Shown here piece after piece: positions 1-9,990 of a stretch of 64,000 nucleotides of DNA (positions within the stretch are counted from its first letter, which is position 1; each line of letters starts with the position of its first letter). The stretch is from Procambarus clarkii (lineage: Eukaryota; Arthropoda; Malacostraca; Decapoda; Cambaridae). The position numbers and the translations under genes are program-made. A model generated the notes under the pieces. That model searched no databases. It was not told where the DNA came from and was given only the letters and a program-made list of their open reading frames with translations. The stretch spans positions 22,629,998 through 22,693,997 of the forward strand of contig NC_091152.1 of NCBI RefSeq assembly GCF_040958095.1, written 5' to 3'.

Positions 1-1399
1 GATAGAAGCCAAGGAGTCTGCCTTAAGTGGCCGCTGAGTGTAGTCTTGTGTTGTCAATGAGCGTCTGCAAGCCGCAGCTAGTACGCCGTGAACTTCGGCT
101 ACATCTTTTAGAACAGGGGCAAAGTGAAATCGACGGCAGGGAACCGTCATCCAGTAACTGTAATAAGGAATAATATTAAGAATACAATGTCGTAAATAAT
201 CGTACAATGTAAGAATACAATGTAATATCGTAAATAACCGATGACGGCAAGTGCCGCAGAATGGAAGAAATTAAGAAAGCAACGCCAAACCATAATAACA
301 ATTTATATTTTTAATAAAATAATACTGGAATGACAGTAACGATACGGAATAATATTAATACTATCATATAGCCCAGCAAATAAGGGAAGATAATAGTATT
401 AACGTAGGCCCTGGGCGGCTGCAACCCGGCACCGCTGCGTGTGTTGTAATGGTGATAAGAGGAATATCCGGCTCGCGTTCTCTTCCTCGCCGCAGTAGCT
501 TATTTTTTTTTTTTTTTTTTTTTTTTAGGCATGAATTTTTAGGCATGAGGCAAAAGCAATGCTATAAATTGCGGAAGTAATACAACTCATAACTGAAAGT
601 CTAGCAGTCATAAGATATATTTTAAAATTGTTCACAAATAATATAAATTATAAATCACCAAAACGGCGTACCGCACGACGCCAGGGCGTCAAAGCTTAAG
701 GTAGAGATAACCGAGACGGCGAGTAGCCACTCGCTCGGCCTAACTGGCCTTACCTAACAACTTAAACAAAGTCGAGCGAACAAGCATAAAATTCCACCGG
801 GAAGTAAAACCTGTAGCTGGTGTTGGGAGGGCATCAATTGAATTAAACTGTGATAGGGTAAATGTAAACATTTAGGCCGTAAATGATAAACCACATAACG
901 TAACCAGGAGAAACAACAAATATGCCGCAAGGCTACCCGTAATAACAGTAATAATTTACAGAGGAAACTAAACATAAATGCAGGGCCTGAAACTTAAAGC
1001 AGGAGACAAGGGCCCGTAACACCGCGACTAGCACGTCCTAACTGACTTTACTTAATAACTTAAGGCAAAGCAAAAGTTAAACAAACATACTGTAAACACA
1101 GTAAAAGACACGTGCAATAAAACAAAGCATCCTGAGCGGGAATAAAGTGAGTAGGCTAGTGGAAAATGCGAAGCCAGGGAAACTGAAGCAAGAGGCAAGA
1201 GGCCTGCGACACGGCAACTAGCACAACCTAGCTGGCTTAGTTAATAACTCAAATACAATATGCACGGGATTTTTTATATGTTAAAGAATTATGCACGTGG
1301 GTAGTACCTGGACCTTAAACCCACATTAACGTAGCGTGTATAACACAAACACCAATAGTCAAAATTGTGCAAAATAATGGATCAACTTAACGACCGTTG

Positions 1400-1890
1400 C
1401 CGAATGTTGAACTGCAAAATCCTGCCATCAGCGGCTGGAACATCGGGGCTGGGCACCTGCAGCTGGACATCGACAGCTGGAGCATCAACATCTGATAAAG
1501 GGAGGAAAATAGCGGCAACTGGCCACCAGGGAAGACCTTAGTGGTAAGTAGAGGGCCAGCTGCAAGACAATTTAGGCTTAAGACTGGAATATAACTGTCC
1601 TAGAAATAACGGGAACAATTCATGAAGCTGGGAAAGCGAGAATTACAAAACTGAAAAGAGTGTTAAATTGATGGGCGCAACGTCGGGTGGAACGCTTCAG
1701 CTGGAGGTTCATGACTGAAGCATCGGCTGCCGGGAAGCCTAAGATGGAACTGGGGCGTTAGCAGCTGTAACATCGTCTGCTGAAACTAGCTGAATCTGTG
1801 AGGGCGCCCGCTGCAACAGCTACGGCCGAGCCACCAGCTGGCCCATCCTCTGCAGGAACAACACCGGCTGGGACGACGTCGTTGGAAAAG
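1400..1890 (-). repeat. Degenerate GC-richer minisatellite in the satellite unit (unit 1 copy)
   Basis: The motif (GC)AGCTGGAACATCG and close relatives recurs irregularly: GGCTGGAACATCGG, AGCTGGACATCGAC, AGCTGGAGCATCAAC, AGCTGTAACATCG, GGCTGGGACGACG. Isolated members lie near 2113-2145. On the minus strand part of this reads as a repetitive peptide rich in VPA, PAAD and DAPAVDV motifs, but no long frame stays open. It may be the remnant of a repetitive coding sequence or a plain minisatellite. Equivalent blocks occur in all other units. Confidence 0.5.
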
Positions 1891-3026
1891 CCTAACAATG
1901 TAATAAATTATTATATGAATAATCGTAAATAAATGGTGTAAATAATAAAATTATAAACCAATTATAACTAATTATAAATAATTAAATTGCAAAACAAAGT
2001 ATGCTCAAAATAAAGCTGGACTATAACTCCTTAGAGAAACGGGATTAACACTTTGAGCAGAGGTAAATACAACCAAATACATTAACGAAAAGGAGTGAAA
2101 AAAAAAGACACTTCGGCTGGAAGGCTTCAGCTGGAACTTCGGCGTGGGAGGCGTTTTCTTCTCCACCTTCTCGGCGTTTTCTTTTTAAACCTTGTTGGTA
2201 AAGATGAATGAGGTTACTTAGTGTGAATTATTTAGACCAGGAGGATCTCTTGGTTGGTCCAATGGTTTTCTTTCGCTCCCAGGAAACTGATATTTCGGAT
2301 GGGTTTTTATTTATGTTATCTAATCTTCTAATTTGACTGCTTATTTGGCAGGTAGGAGATTTATATAATTTACAGTTTGTGCTTTAGGGTAATATTTGGG
2401 AGAGTCCGCTTAAGTCTCCTGCAAACAGGATTCTCTATTGGCGTCCAAGCCACGAAGTAGCCCCAGTAATATTACTTTAAACTACTAATATTAAGGATAA
2501 TAAGGCCCAATTCAATGGGCCAAGAAAAAATTATTTAAAAAAAATTATTTAAGACTCATTGAGTTGTTCCCCTCCACGGAAATCTTTAGTAAAAGGCGAA
2601 AGATTTATGCGTTTTGAAGGGAAACCAGAGTTAAATATGCGAGAAAGTTAGCGATACCGCCGACAGAGCGCTGAGGCGAAAAACGTAAACTTATTTCGGG
2701 ACTAGAAGGGCATGGACCGGTAACTCTAATAAACAGTAATTGTTTTATTCTTTGCAATATTTCTCTATTGTTGTGCTATCATCAGTTTCATTCTGTATCT
2801 TTACTGTTTGGATGTATTTATAAGTGTGCATTGTTTTCATAACATAATTTGTGTTATCTGTTTGACACGTGCTAAAATATATGGTGATGATCCTTGATAT
2901 GTTACATACGCCATCTGAAAGTTAAAACCTTAACCGTACTTTTATTTCATACTCGTGAAAATAAGCAGCAAAAGCGTCGATATATGTTATCGATAGTATC
3001 TAAATAATGTAGTACTCGTTAACTTA

Positions 3027-3197
3027 ATAATAACGCTCTATTACTCTCTCATCTATCCTTATTTCAATTATGGTGCTTGGGGTTCTACTACCCAAAATCA
3101 TCTACATCTTCTAATTACTCAACACAAATCTTCTATAGAACAATAACAAACTTTGGCCCCAGACAGCTCTCGGTAACCTTATTTAAATCTTTGAATA
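3027..3197 (+). pseudogene. L2/CR1-type LINE remnant fixed in the satellite unit (unit 1 copy)
   Basis: In the plus frame the sequence reads TLYYSLIYPYFNYGAWGSTT followed by QNHLHLLITQHKSSI. This is the region after the RT core of the LINE that also sits inside the BEL element at about 22380-22600 on the minus strand. It is a short internal fragment without RT motifs and is non-functional. The same remnant lies at 8021, 13015, 45570, 50564 and 62740, always at the same unit offset, so it was present before the unit was amplified. Confidence 0.8.
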
Positions 3198-3455
3198 TGT
3201 ACTGCTGTCCTAGTTGTACTCACTTAGTTGTGTTTTCGGGGATTGAACTCTGGCTCTTTGGTCCCGCCTCTCAACTGTCAATCAACTGTTGTACAGATTC
3301 CCGAGCCCTGTCATATCTACATTTGAAATTGTGTATGGCGTCAGCCTCCACCACATCACTGCCTAATGCATTCCACCTGTTAACTACCCTGACACTGAAA
3401 AAGTTCTTTCTGAGGTTGGAAGAAAACGTGCTCAGATTGGGGACTTGTTTATTTT
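3198..3455 (-). pseudogene. CR1-like LINE 3' end fixed in the satellite unit (unit 1 copy)
   Basis: The minus strand reads VPNLSTFSSNLRKNFFSVRV, then VNRWNALGSDVVEADAIHNF and KCRYDRARESVQQLIDS before a stop. This is the typical C-terminus of CR1-clade RT proteins. It abuts the plus-strand L2-type remnant tail to tail at about 3197/3198. Copies lie at the same offset in every unit. In the copy at 62911-63133 a 10-bp segment missing from the others is kept, so the other units probably share a derived deletion. Non-functional. Confidence 0.78.
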
Positions 3456-3462
3456 ATAATGG

Positions 3463-3600
3463 TAAATAATAAATTAATATATTATAAATTAATATATAAT
3501 AAATTAATATATAATAAATTAATATATAATAAATTAATTTATTATATAAATTAATAAATAATAAAATTATTATTATATAATAAATAATAATAATAAATAG
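3463..3600 (+). repeat. AT-only minisatellite, ~15-bp unit
   Basis: Tandem copies of ATAATAAATTAATAT-like units grade into TAATAA repeats. Copy number and order differ between satellite units (for example 8457-8595, 46010-46150, 50999-51140), and this is the main source of unit length variation. Confidence 0.85.
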
Positions 3601-4008
3601 TATAATGATAAGCAATTATTTTTAGTGAATCAAATAGCTAATTAGGATGAATGATAAATAATTATTGACTAGTGCATAACAATAAAGTATTAAGGAATAA
3701 TTATAATGAATAATCCTTAATGATAAAGTAGAGATCAATTACAATTAATAACTACATCCATAGGTAGTAAATGAAAGTTGCATTAATTAGACTAATTACA
3801 ATTCATGGGAATATTTCTTAGCTATCTGCAGGCTTATCACTTTGGGGGTTCCGGCGGAGCACCCCCAATCCCGCGAGGGCCAGCGGGAGAAGGATTAAGG
3901 AGAAGGGGTTCCTTACTCTTACTAGCATGTAGACTGGGCAAAGGATTAGCTGCGGACAGCGGGACACTTGGGGACCGGCGCTGCACCCCCACCGCCGGCC
4001 AGCTGGCC

Positions 4009-4026
4009 GGACCCCCCCCCCCCCCT
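4009..4026 (+). repeat. C homopolymer in the GC-rich block
   Basis: A run of about 15 C follows GGCCGGA. Its length varies between units (9006-9022, 13999-14014, 46569-46585, 51548-51567), as expected for slippage or for sequencing uncertainty. Confidence 0.85.
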
Positions 4027-4138
4027 CGAAGGGCGAGGCCCGCTGGTCGCAAGGAGGCCTCAGAGTGGCAGTGCAACAACGTCCCGGACGTAGTCAGCTG
4101 GGTGTTCCGGCTGGTTGCTGGACCTGCCGTTAACTCCG

Positions 4139-4288
4139 ATGGCTAGCCCGTCAAGAGAGCCGAGTGGCCCTGTCAATTCTAAAGGTAAGAGGGCGTGGTC
4201 GGCTGAAGGCGAGCCTAGCTCTGCGAGGGCGGCGCGAATTAATCGCCCTGAAGAAGTGTTGCCTGTTCACTGGGCACGGGCCGGGTAG
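4139..4288 (+). CDS. Short unassigned ORF (49 aa) in every satellite unit
   Basis: The ATG lies in a good context (CTCCGATGG). The product begins MASPSREPSGPVNSKGKRAW and ends LPVHWARAG. It is charged and proline/serine-rich, with no membrane segment. I recognise no family, though its composition would fit the start of a retroelement ORF1 or gag-like protein. A strong splice donor (AAAG|GTAAGA) sits at about 4184. A GCTTGCAG acceptor at about 4350 would lead straight into a stop. The ORF is preserved in units 2 (9134-9283), 3 (14128-14277), 4 (46697-46846, one changed residue) and 5 (51679-51828). Because the units are nearly identical anyway, this is not evidence of selection. Real translation is unproven. 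Confidence 0.25.
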   Translation: MASPSREPSGPVNSKGKRAWSAEGEPSSARAARINRPEEVLPVHWARAG

Positions 4289-4914
4289 AACTTGCTGGGG
4301 GGCGCTCGCTGGGCTAGGGTATGCGTGCGTCCTGCACTGCGCTTGCAGGATCCTAAGAGTGTTGATTCCTGACCATGTAAGCGATACCTGGTCCAGTCGG
4401 AGCGTGCGTCGATTTTTTGTCGCGTAGATCACCTCCCCCCGGGCTGAAAGATATAAGGCAGTAAGGGTGGGCAGAAGCGGCATGCAGTGTTATCGTGACA
4501 GGCAAGGGCACAGACGAGAGGGAAACCCTAGCTGAATCAATACGGAGACGAAAAACGGGGGGAGGGAGCCCGGCACAGGAATTAAGAGATTCCTTAATTA
4601 ACAATCCTGGATGAATAAAGAGTTTTCCGAATAATTATACTGTAGCAATGAAGGGGGCTAACAATTCTAAGAATCTTCCAGCAAACGGAAGGGGGAAGTA
4701 CCTTTGCTAAGAGCAAAGGTGGGAGAAAGCCAGTAGGAGAGCAGCAAAGAAGCACAAAGCAACTATAAACAGGGATAATACGAAACACTATAAATCTTGA
4801 ATATAAACAATACATATACCAAGAACGGGTATATACAACAAAGCAATATATACATAAACAATAAAATGGAATAAGAACCAATTCTTAAAGCCAAATCTAT
4901 AACATGCTTGTGTC

Positions 4915-5202
4915 CTAAGCGGATGTAGAATGTGAGCGGGGAACATTACCCTTCGTCTCCATCCCATCTCTGCTTCCAGACGGGTGATAGGGCTGGATAG
5001 AAGCCAAGGAGTCTGCCTTAAGTGGCCGCTGAGTGTAGTCTTGTGTTGTCAATGAGCGTCTGCAAGCCGCAGCTAGTACGCCGTGAACTTCGGCTACATC
5101 TTTTAGAACAGGGGCAAAGTGAAATCGACGGCAGGGAACCGTCATCCAGTAACTGTAATAAGGAATAATATTAAGAATACAATGTCGTAAATAATCGTAC
5201 AA
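4915..5202 (-). other. Unassigned 95-codon open frame spanning the unit junction as phased here
   Basis: The minus strand encodes a basic, soluble peptide (segments VAEVHGVLAAACRRSLTTQ and PYHPSGSRDGMETKGNVPRS). A pyrimidine-rich stretch ending AAAAG precedes the central part and an AAGG|GTAATG donor-like site follows it, so it could also be read as an internal exon. No family is recognised. It recurs in every unit. Low confidence that it is anything but a chance frame. Confidence 0.15.
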
Positions 5203-8200
5203 TGTAAGAATACAATGTAATATCGTAAATAACCGATGACGGCAAGTGCCGCAGAATGGAAGAAATTAAGAAAGCAACGCCAAACCATAATAACAATTTA
5301 TATTTTTAATAAAATAATACTGGAATGACAGTAACGATACGGAATAATATTAATACTATCATATAGCCCAGCAAATAAGGGAAGATAATAGTATTAACGT
5401 AGGCCCTGGGCGGCTGCAACCCGGCACCGCTGCGTGTGTTGTAATGGTGATAAGAGGAATATCCGGCTCGCGTTCTCTTCCTCGCCGCAGTAGCTTTTTT
5501 TTTTTTTTTTTTTTTTTTTTAGGCATGAATTTTTAGGCATGAGGCAAAAGCAATGCTATAAATTGCGGAAGTAATACAACTCATAACTGAAAGTCTAGCA
5601 GTCATAAGATATATTTTAAAATTGTTCACAAATAATATAAATTATAAATCACCAAAACGGCGTACCGCACGACGCCAGGGCGTCAAAGCTTAAGGTAGAG
5701 ATAACCGAGACGGCGAGTAGCCACTCGCTCGGCCTAACTGGCCTTACCTAACAACTTAAACAAAGTCGAGCGAACAAGCATAAAATTCCACCGGGAAGTA
5801 AAACCTGTAGCTGGTGTTGGGAGGGCATCAATTGAATTAAACTGTGATAGGGTAAATGTAAACATTTAGGCCGTAAATGATAAACCACATAACGTAACCA
5901 GGAGAAACAACAAATATGCCGCAAGGCTACCCGTAATAACAGTAATAATTTACAGAGGAAACTAAACATAAATGCAGGGCCTGAAACTTAAAGCAGGAGA
6001 CAAGGGCCCGTAACACCGCGACTAGCACGTCCTAACTGACTTTACTTAATAACTTAAGGCAAAGCAAAAGTTAAACAAACATACTGTAAACACAGTAAAA
6101 GACACGTGCAATAAAACAAAGCATCCTGAGCGGGAATAAAGTGAGTAGGCTAGTGGAAAATGCGAAGCCAGGGAAACTGAAGCAAGAGGCAAGAGGCCTG
6201 CGACACGGCAACTAGCACAACCTAGCTGGCTTAGTTAATAACTCAAATACAATAAGCACGGGATTTTTTATATGTTAAAGAATTATGCACGTGGGTAGTA
6301 CCTGGACCTTAAACCCACATTAACGTAGCGTGTATAACACAAACACCAATAGTCAAAATTGTGCAAAATAATGGATCAACTTAACGACCGTTGCCGAATG
6401 TTGAACTGCAAAATCCTGCCATCAGCGGCTGGAACATCGGGGCTGGGCACCTGCAGCTGGACATCGACAGCTGGAGCATCAACATCTGATAAAGGGAGGA
6501 AAATAGCGGCAACTGGCCACCAGGGAAGACCTTAGTGGTAAGTAGAGGGCCAGCTGCAAGACAATTTAGGCTTAAGACTGGAATATAACTGTCCTAGAAA
6601 TAACGGGAACAATTCATGAAGCTGGGAAAGCGAGAATTACAAAACTGAAAAGAGTGTTAAATTGATGGGCGCAACGTCGGGTGGAACGCTTCAGCTGGAG
6701 GTTCATGACTGAAGCATCGGCTGCCGGGAAGCCTAAGATGGAACTGGGGCGTTAGCAGCTGTAACATCGTCTGCTGAAACTAGCTGAATCTGTGAGGGCG
6801 CCCGCTGCAACAGCTACGGCCGAGCCACCAGCTGGCCCATCCTCTGCAGGAACAACACCGGCTGGGACGACGTCGTTGGAAAAGCCTAACAATGTAATAA
6901 ATTATTATATGAATAATCGTAAATAAATGGTGTAAATAATAAAATTATAAACCAATTATAACTAATTATAAATAATTAAATTGCAAAACAAAGTATGCTC
7001 AAAATAAAGCTGGACTATAACTCCTTAGAGAAACGGGATTAACACTTTGAGCAGAGGTAAATACAACCAAATACATTAACGAAAAGGAGTGAAAAAAAAA
7101 GACACTTCGGCTGGAAGGCTTCAGCTGGAACTTCGGCGTGGGAGGCGTTTTCTTCTCCACCTTCTCGGCGTTTTCTTTTTAAACCTTGTTGGTAAAGATG
7201 AATGAGGTTACTTAGTGTGAATTATTTAGACCAGGAGGATCTCTTGGTTGGTCCAATGGTTTTCTTTCGCTCCCAGGAAACTGATATTTCGGATGGGTTT
7301 TTATTTATGTTATCTAATCTTCTAATTTGACTGCTTATTTGGCAGGTAGGAGATTTATATAATTTACAGTTTGTGCTTTAGGGTAATATTTGGGAGAGTC
7401 CGCTTAAGTCTCCTGCAAACAGGATTCTCTATTGGCGTCCAAGCCACGAAGTAGCCCCAGTAATATTACTTTAAACTACTAATATTAAGGATAATAAGGC
7501 CCAATTCAATGGGCCAAGAAAAAATTATTTAAAAAAAATTATTTAAGACTCATTGAGTTGTTCCCCTCCACGGAAATCTTTAGTAAAAGGCGAAAGATTT
7601 ATGCGTTTTGAAGGGAAACCAGAGTTAAATATGCGAGAAAGTTAGCGATACCGCCGACAGAGCGCTGAGGCGAAAAACGTAAACTTATTTCGGGACTAGA
7701 AGGGCATGGACCGGTAACTCTAATAAACAGTAATTGTTTTATTCTTTGCAATATTTCTCTATTGTTGTGCTATCATCAGTTTCATTCTGTATCTTTACTG
7801 TTTGGATGTATTTATAAGTGTGCATTGTTTTCATAACATAATTTGTGTTATCTGTTTGACACGTGCTAAAATATATGGTGATGATCCTTGATATGTTACA
7901 TACGCCATCTGAAAGTTAAAACCTTAACCGTACTTTTATTTCATACTCGTGAAAATAAGCAGCAAAAGCGTCGATATATGTTATCGATAGTATCTAAATA
8001 ATGTAGTACTCGTTAACTTAATAATAACGCTCTATTACTCTCTCATCTATCCTTATTTCAATTATGGTGCTTGGGGTTCTACTACCCAAAATCATCTACA
8101 TCTTCTAATTACTCAACACAAATCTTCTATAGAACAATAACAAACTTTGGCCCCAGACAGCTCTCGGTAACCTTATTTAAATCTTTGAATATGTACTGCT

Positions 8201-9990
8201 GTCCTAGTTGTACTCACTTAGTTGTGTTTTCGGGGATTGAACTCTGGCTCTTTGGTCCCGCCTCTCAACTGTCAATCAACTGTTGTACAGATTCCCGAGC
8301 CCTGTCATATCTACATTTGAAATTGTGTATGGCGTCAGCCTCCACCACATCACTGCCTAATGCATTCCACCTGTTAACTACCCTGACACTGAAAAAGTTC
8401 TTTCTGAGGTTGGAAGAAAACGTGCTCAGATTGGGGACTTGTTTATTTTATAATGGTAAATAATAAATTAATATATTATAAATTAATATATAATAAATTA
8501 ATATATAATAAATTAATATATAATAAATTAATTTATTATATAAATTAATAAATAATAAAATTATTATTATATAATAAATAATAATAATAAATAGTATAAT
8601 GATAAGCAATTATTTTTAGTGAATCAAATAGCTAATTAGGATGAATGATAAATAATTATTGACTAGTGCATAACAATAAAGTATTAAGGAATAATTATAA
8701 TGAATAATCCTTAATGATAAAGTAGAGATCAATTACAATTAATAACTACATCCATAGGTAGTAAATGAAAGTTGCATTAATTAGACTAATTACAATTCAT
8801 GGGAATATTTCTTAGCTATCTGCAGGCTTATCACTTTGGGGGTTCCGGCGGAGCACCCCCAATCCCGCGAGGGCCAGCGGGAGAAGGATTAAGGAGAAGG
8901 GGTTCCTTACTCTTACTAGCATGTAGACTGGGCAAAGGATTAGCTGCGGACAGCGGGACACTTGGGGACCGGCGCTGCACCCCCACCGCAGGCCAGCTGG
9001 CCGGAACCCCCCCCCCCCCCCCGAAGGGCGAGGCCCGCTGGTCGCAAGGAGGCCTCAGAGTGGCAGTGCAACAACGTCCCGGACGTAGTCAGCTGGGTGT
9101 TCCGGCTGGTTGCTGGACCTGCCGTTAACTCCGATGGCTAGCCCGTCAAGAGAGCCGAGTGGCCCTGTCAATTCTAAAGGTAAGAGGGCGTGGTCGGCTG
9201 AAGGCGAGCCTAGCTCTGCGAGGGCGGCGCGAATTAATCGCCCTGAAGAAGTGTTGCCTGTTCACTGGGCACGGGCCGGGTAGAACTTGCCGGGGGGCGC
9301 TCGCTGGGCTAGGGTATGCGTGCGTCCTGTACTGCGCTTGCAGGATCCTAAGAGTGTTGATTCCTGACCATGTAAGCGATACCTGGTCCAGTCGGAGCGT
9401 GCGTCGATTTTTTGTCGCGTAGATCACCTCCCCCCGGGCTGAAAGATATAAGGCAGTAAGGGTGGGCAGAAGCGGCATGCAGTGTTATCGTGACAGGCAA
9501 GGGCACAGACGAGAGGGAAACCCTAGCTGAATCAATACGGAGACGAAAAACGGGGGGAGGGAGCCCGGCACAGGAATTAAGAGATTCCTTAATTAACAAT
9601 CCTGGATGAATAAAGAGTTTTCCGAATAATTATACTGTAGCAATGAAGGGGGCTAACAATTCTAAGAATCTTCCAGCAAACGGAAGGGGGAAGTACCTTT
9701 GCTAAGAGCAAAGGTGGGAGAAAGCCAGTAGGAGAGCAGCAAAGAAGCACAAAGCAACTATAAACAGGGATAATACGAAACACTATAAATCTTGAATATA
9801 AACAATACATATACCAAGAACGGGTATATACAACAAAGCAATATATACATAAACAATAAAATGGAATAAGAACCAATTCTTAAAGCCAAATCTATAACAT
9901 GCTTGTGTCCTAAGCGGATGTAGAATGTGAGCGGGGAACATTACCCTTCGTCTCCATCCCATCTCTGCTTCCAGACGGGTGATAGGGCTG
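4996..9990 (+). repeat. Satellite unit 2
   Basis: This unit is 4,995 bp long and close to identical to unit 1. The differences I saw are mainly in the poly-T tract, the C homopolymer near 9007-9022 and a few single bases. It shares the doubled AAAATTATTT segment with units 1 and 3. Confidence 0.93.

Larger units (their letters stand above)
1..4995 (+). repeat. Satellite unit 1 (complete as phased here)
   Basis: This unit is 4,995 bp long. It carries the 'units 1-3' variants: a tandemly doubled AAAATTATTT segment near 2525-2550, AATTCAATGGG at about 2510, and GTGAATCA near 3625. The poly-T tract at about 505-527 is uninterrupted apart from an early A. Confidence 0.93.

Noticed and set aside
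1-40. CCAAGGAGTCT, a string also found in 28S rRNA
   Set aside because: The flanking bases do not match 28S and no other rRNA segment is present in the unit, so it is coincidence.
505-527. Poly-T tract as a pol III terminator or reversed poly(A) tail of a SINE
   Set aside because: No A/B box promoter upstream and no target duplication around it; only a homopolymer can be supported.
754-975. 73-codon hydrophobic frame on the minus strand, repeated in each unit
   Set aside because: Its conservation simply follows from near-identical tandem units; no domain, no splice or promoter support, and a Leu/Cys-rich composition typical of AT-rich shadow frames.
3077-3469. 130-codon plus frame in each unit
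   Set aside because: It runs across two LINE remnants, the second on the opposite strand, in the wrong frame; a by-product, not a gene.
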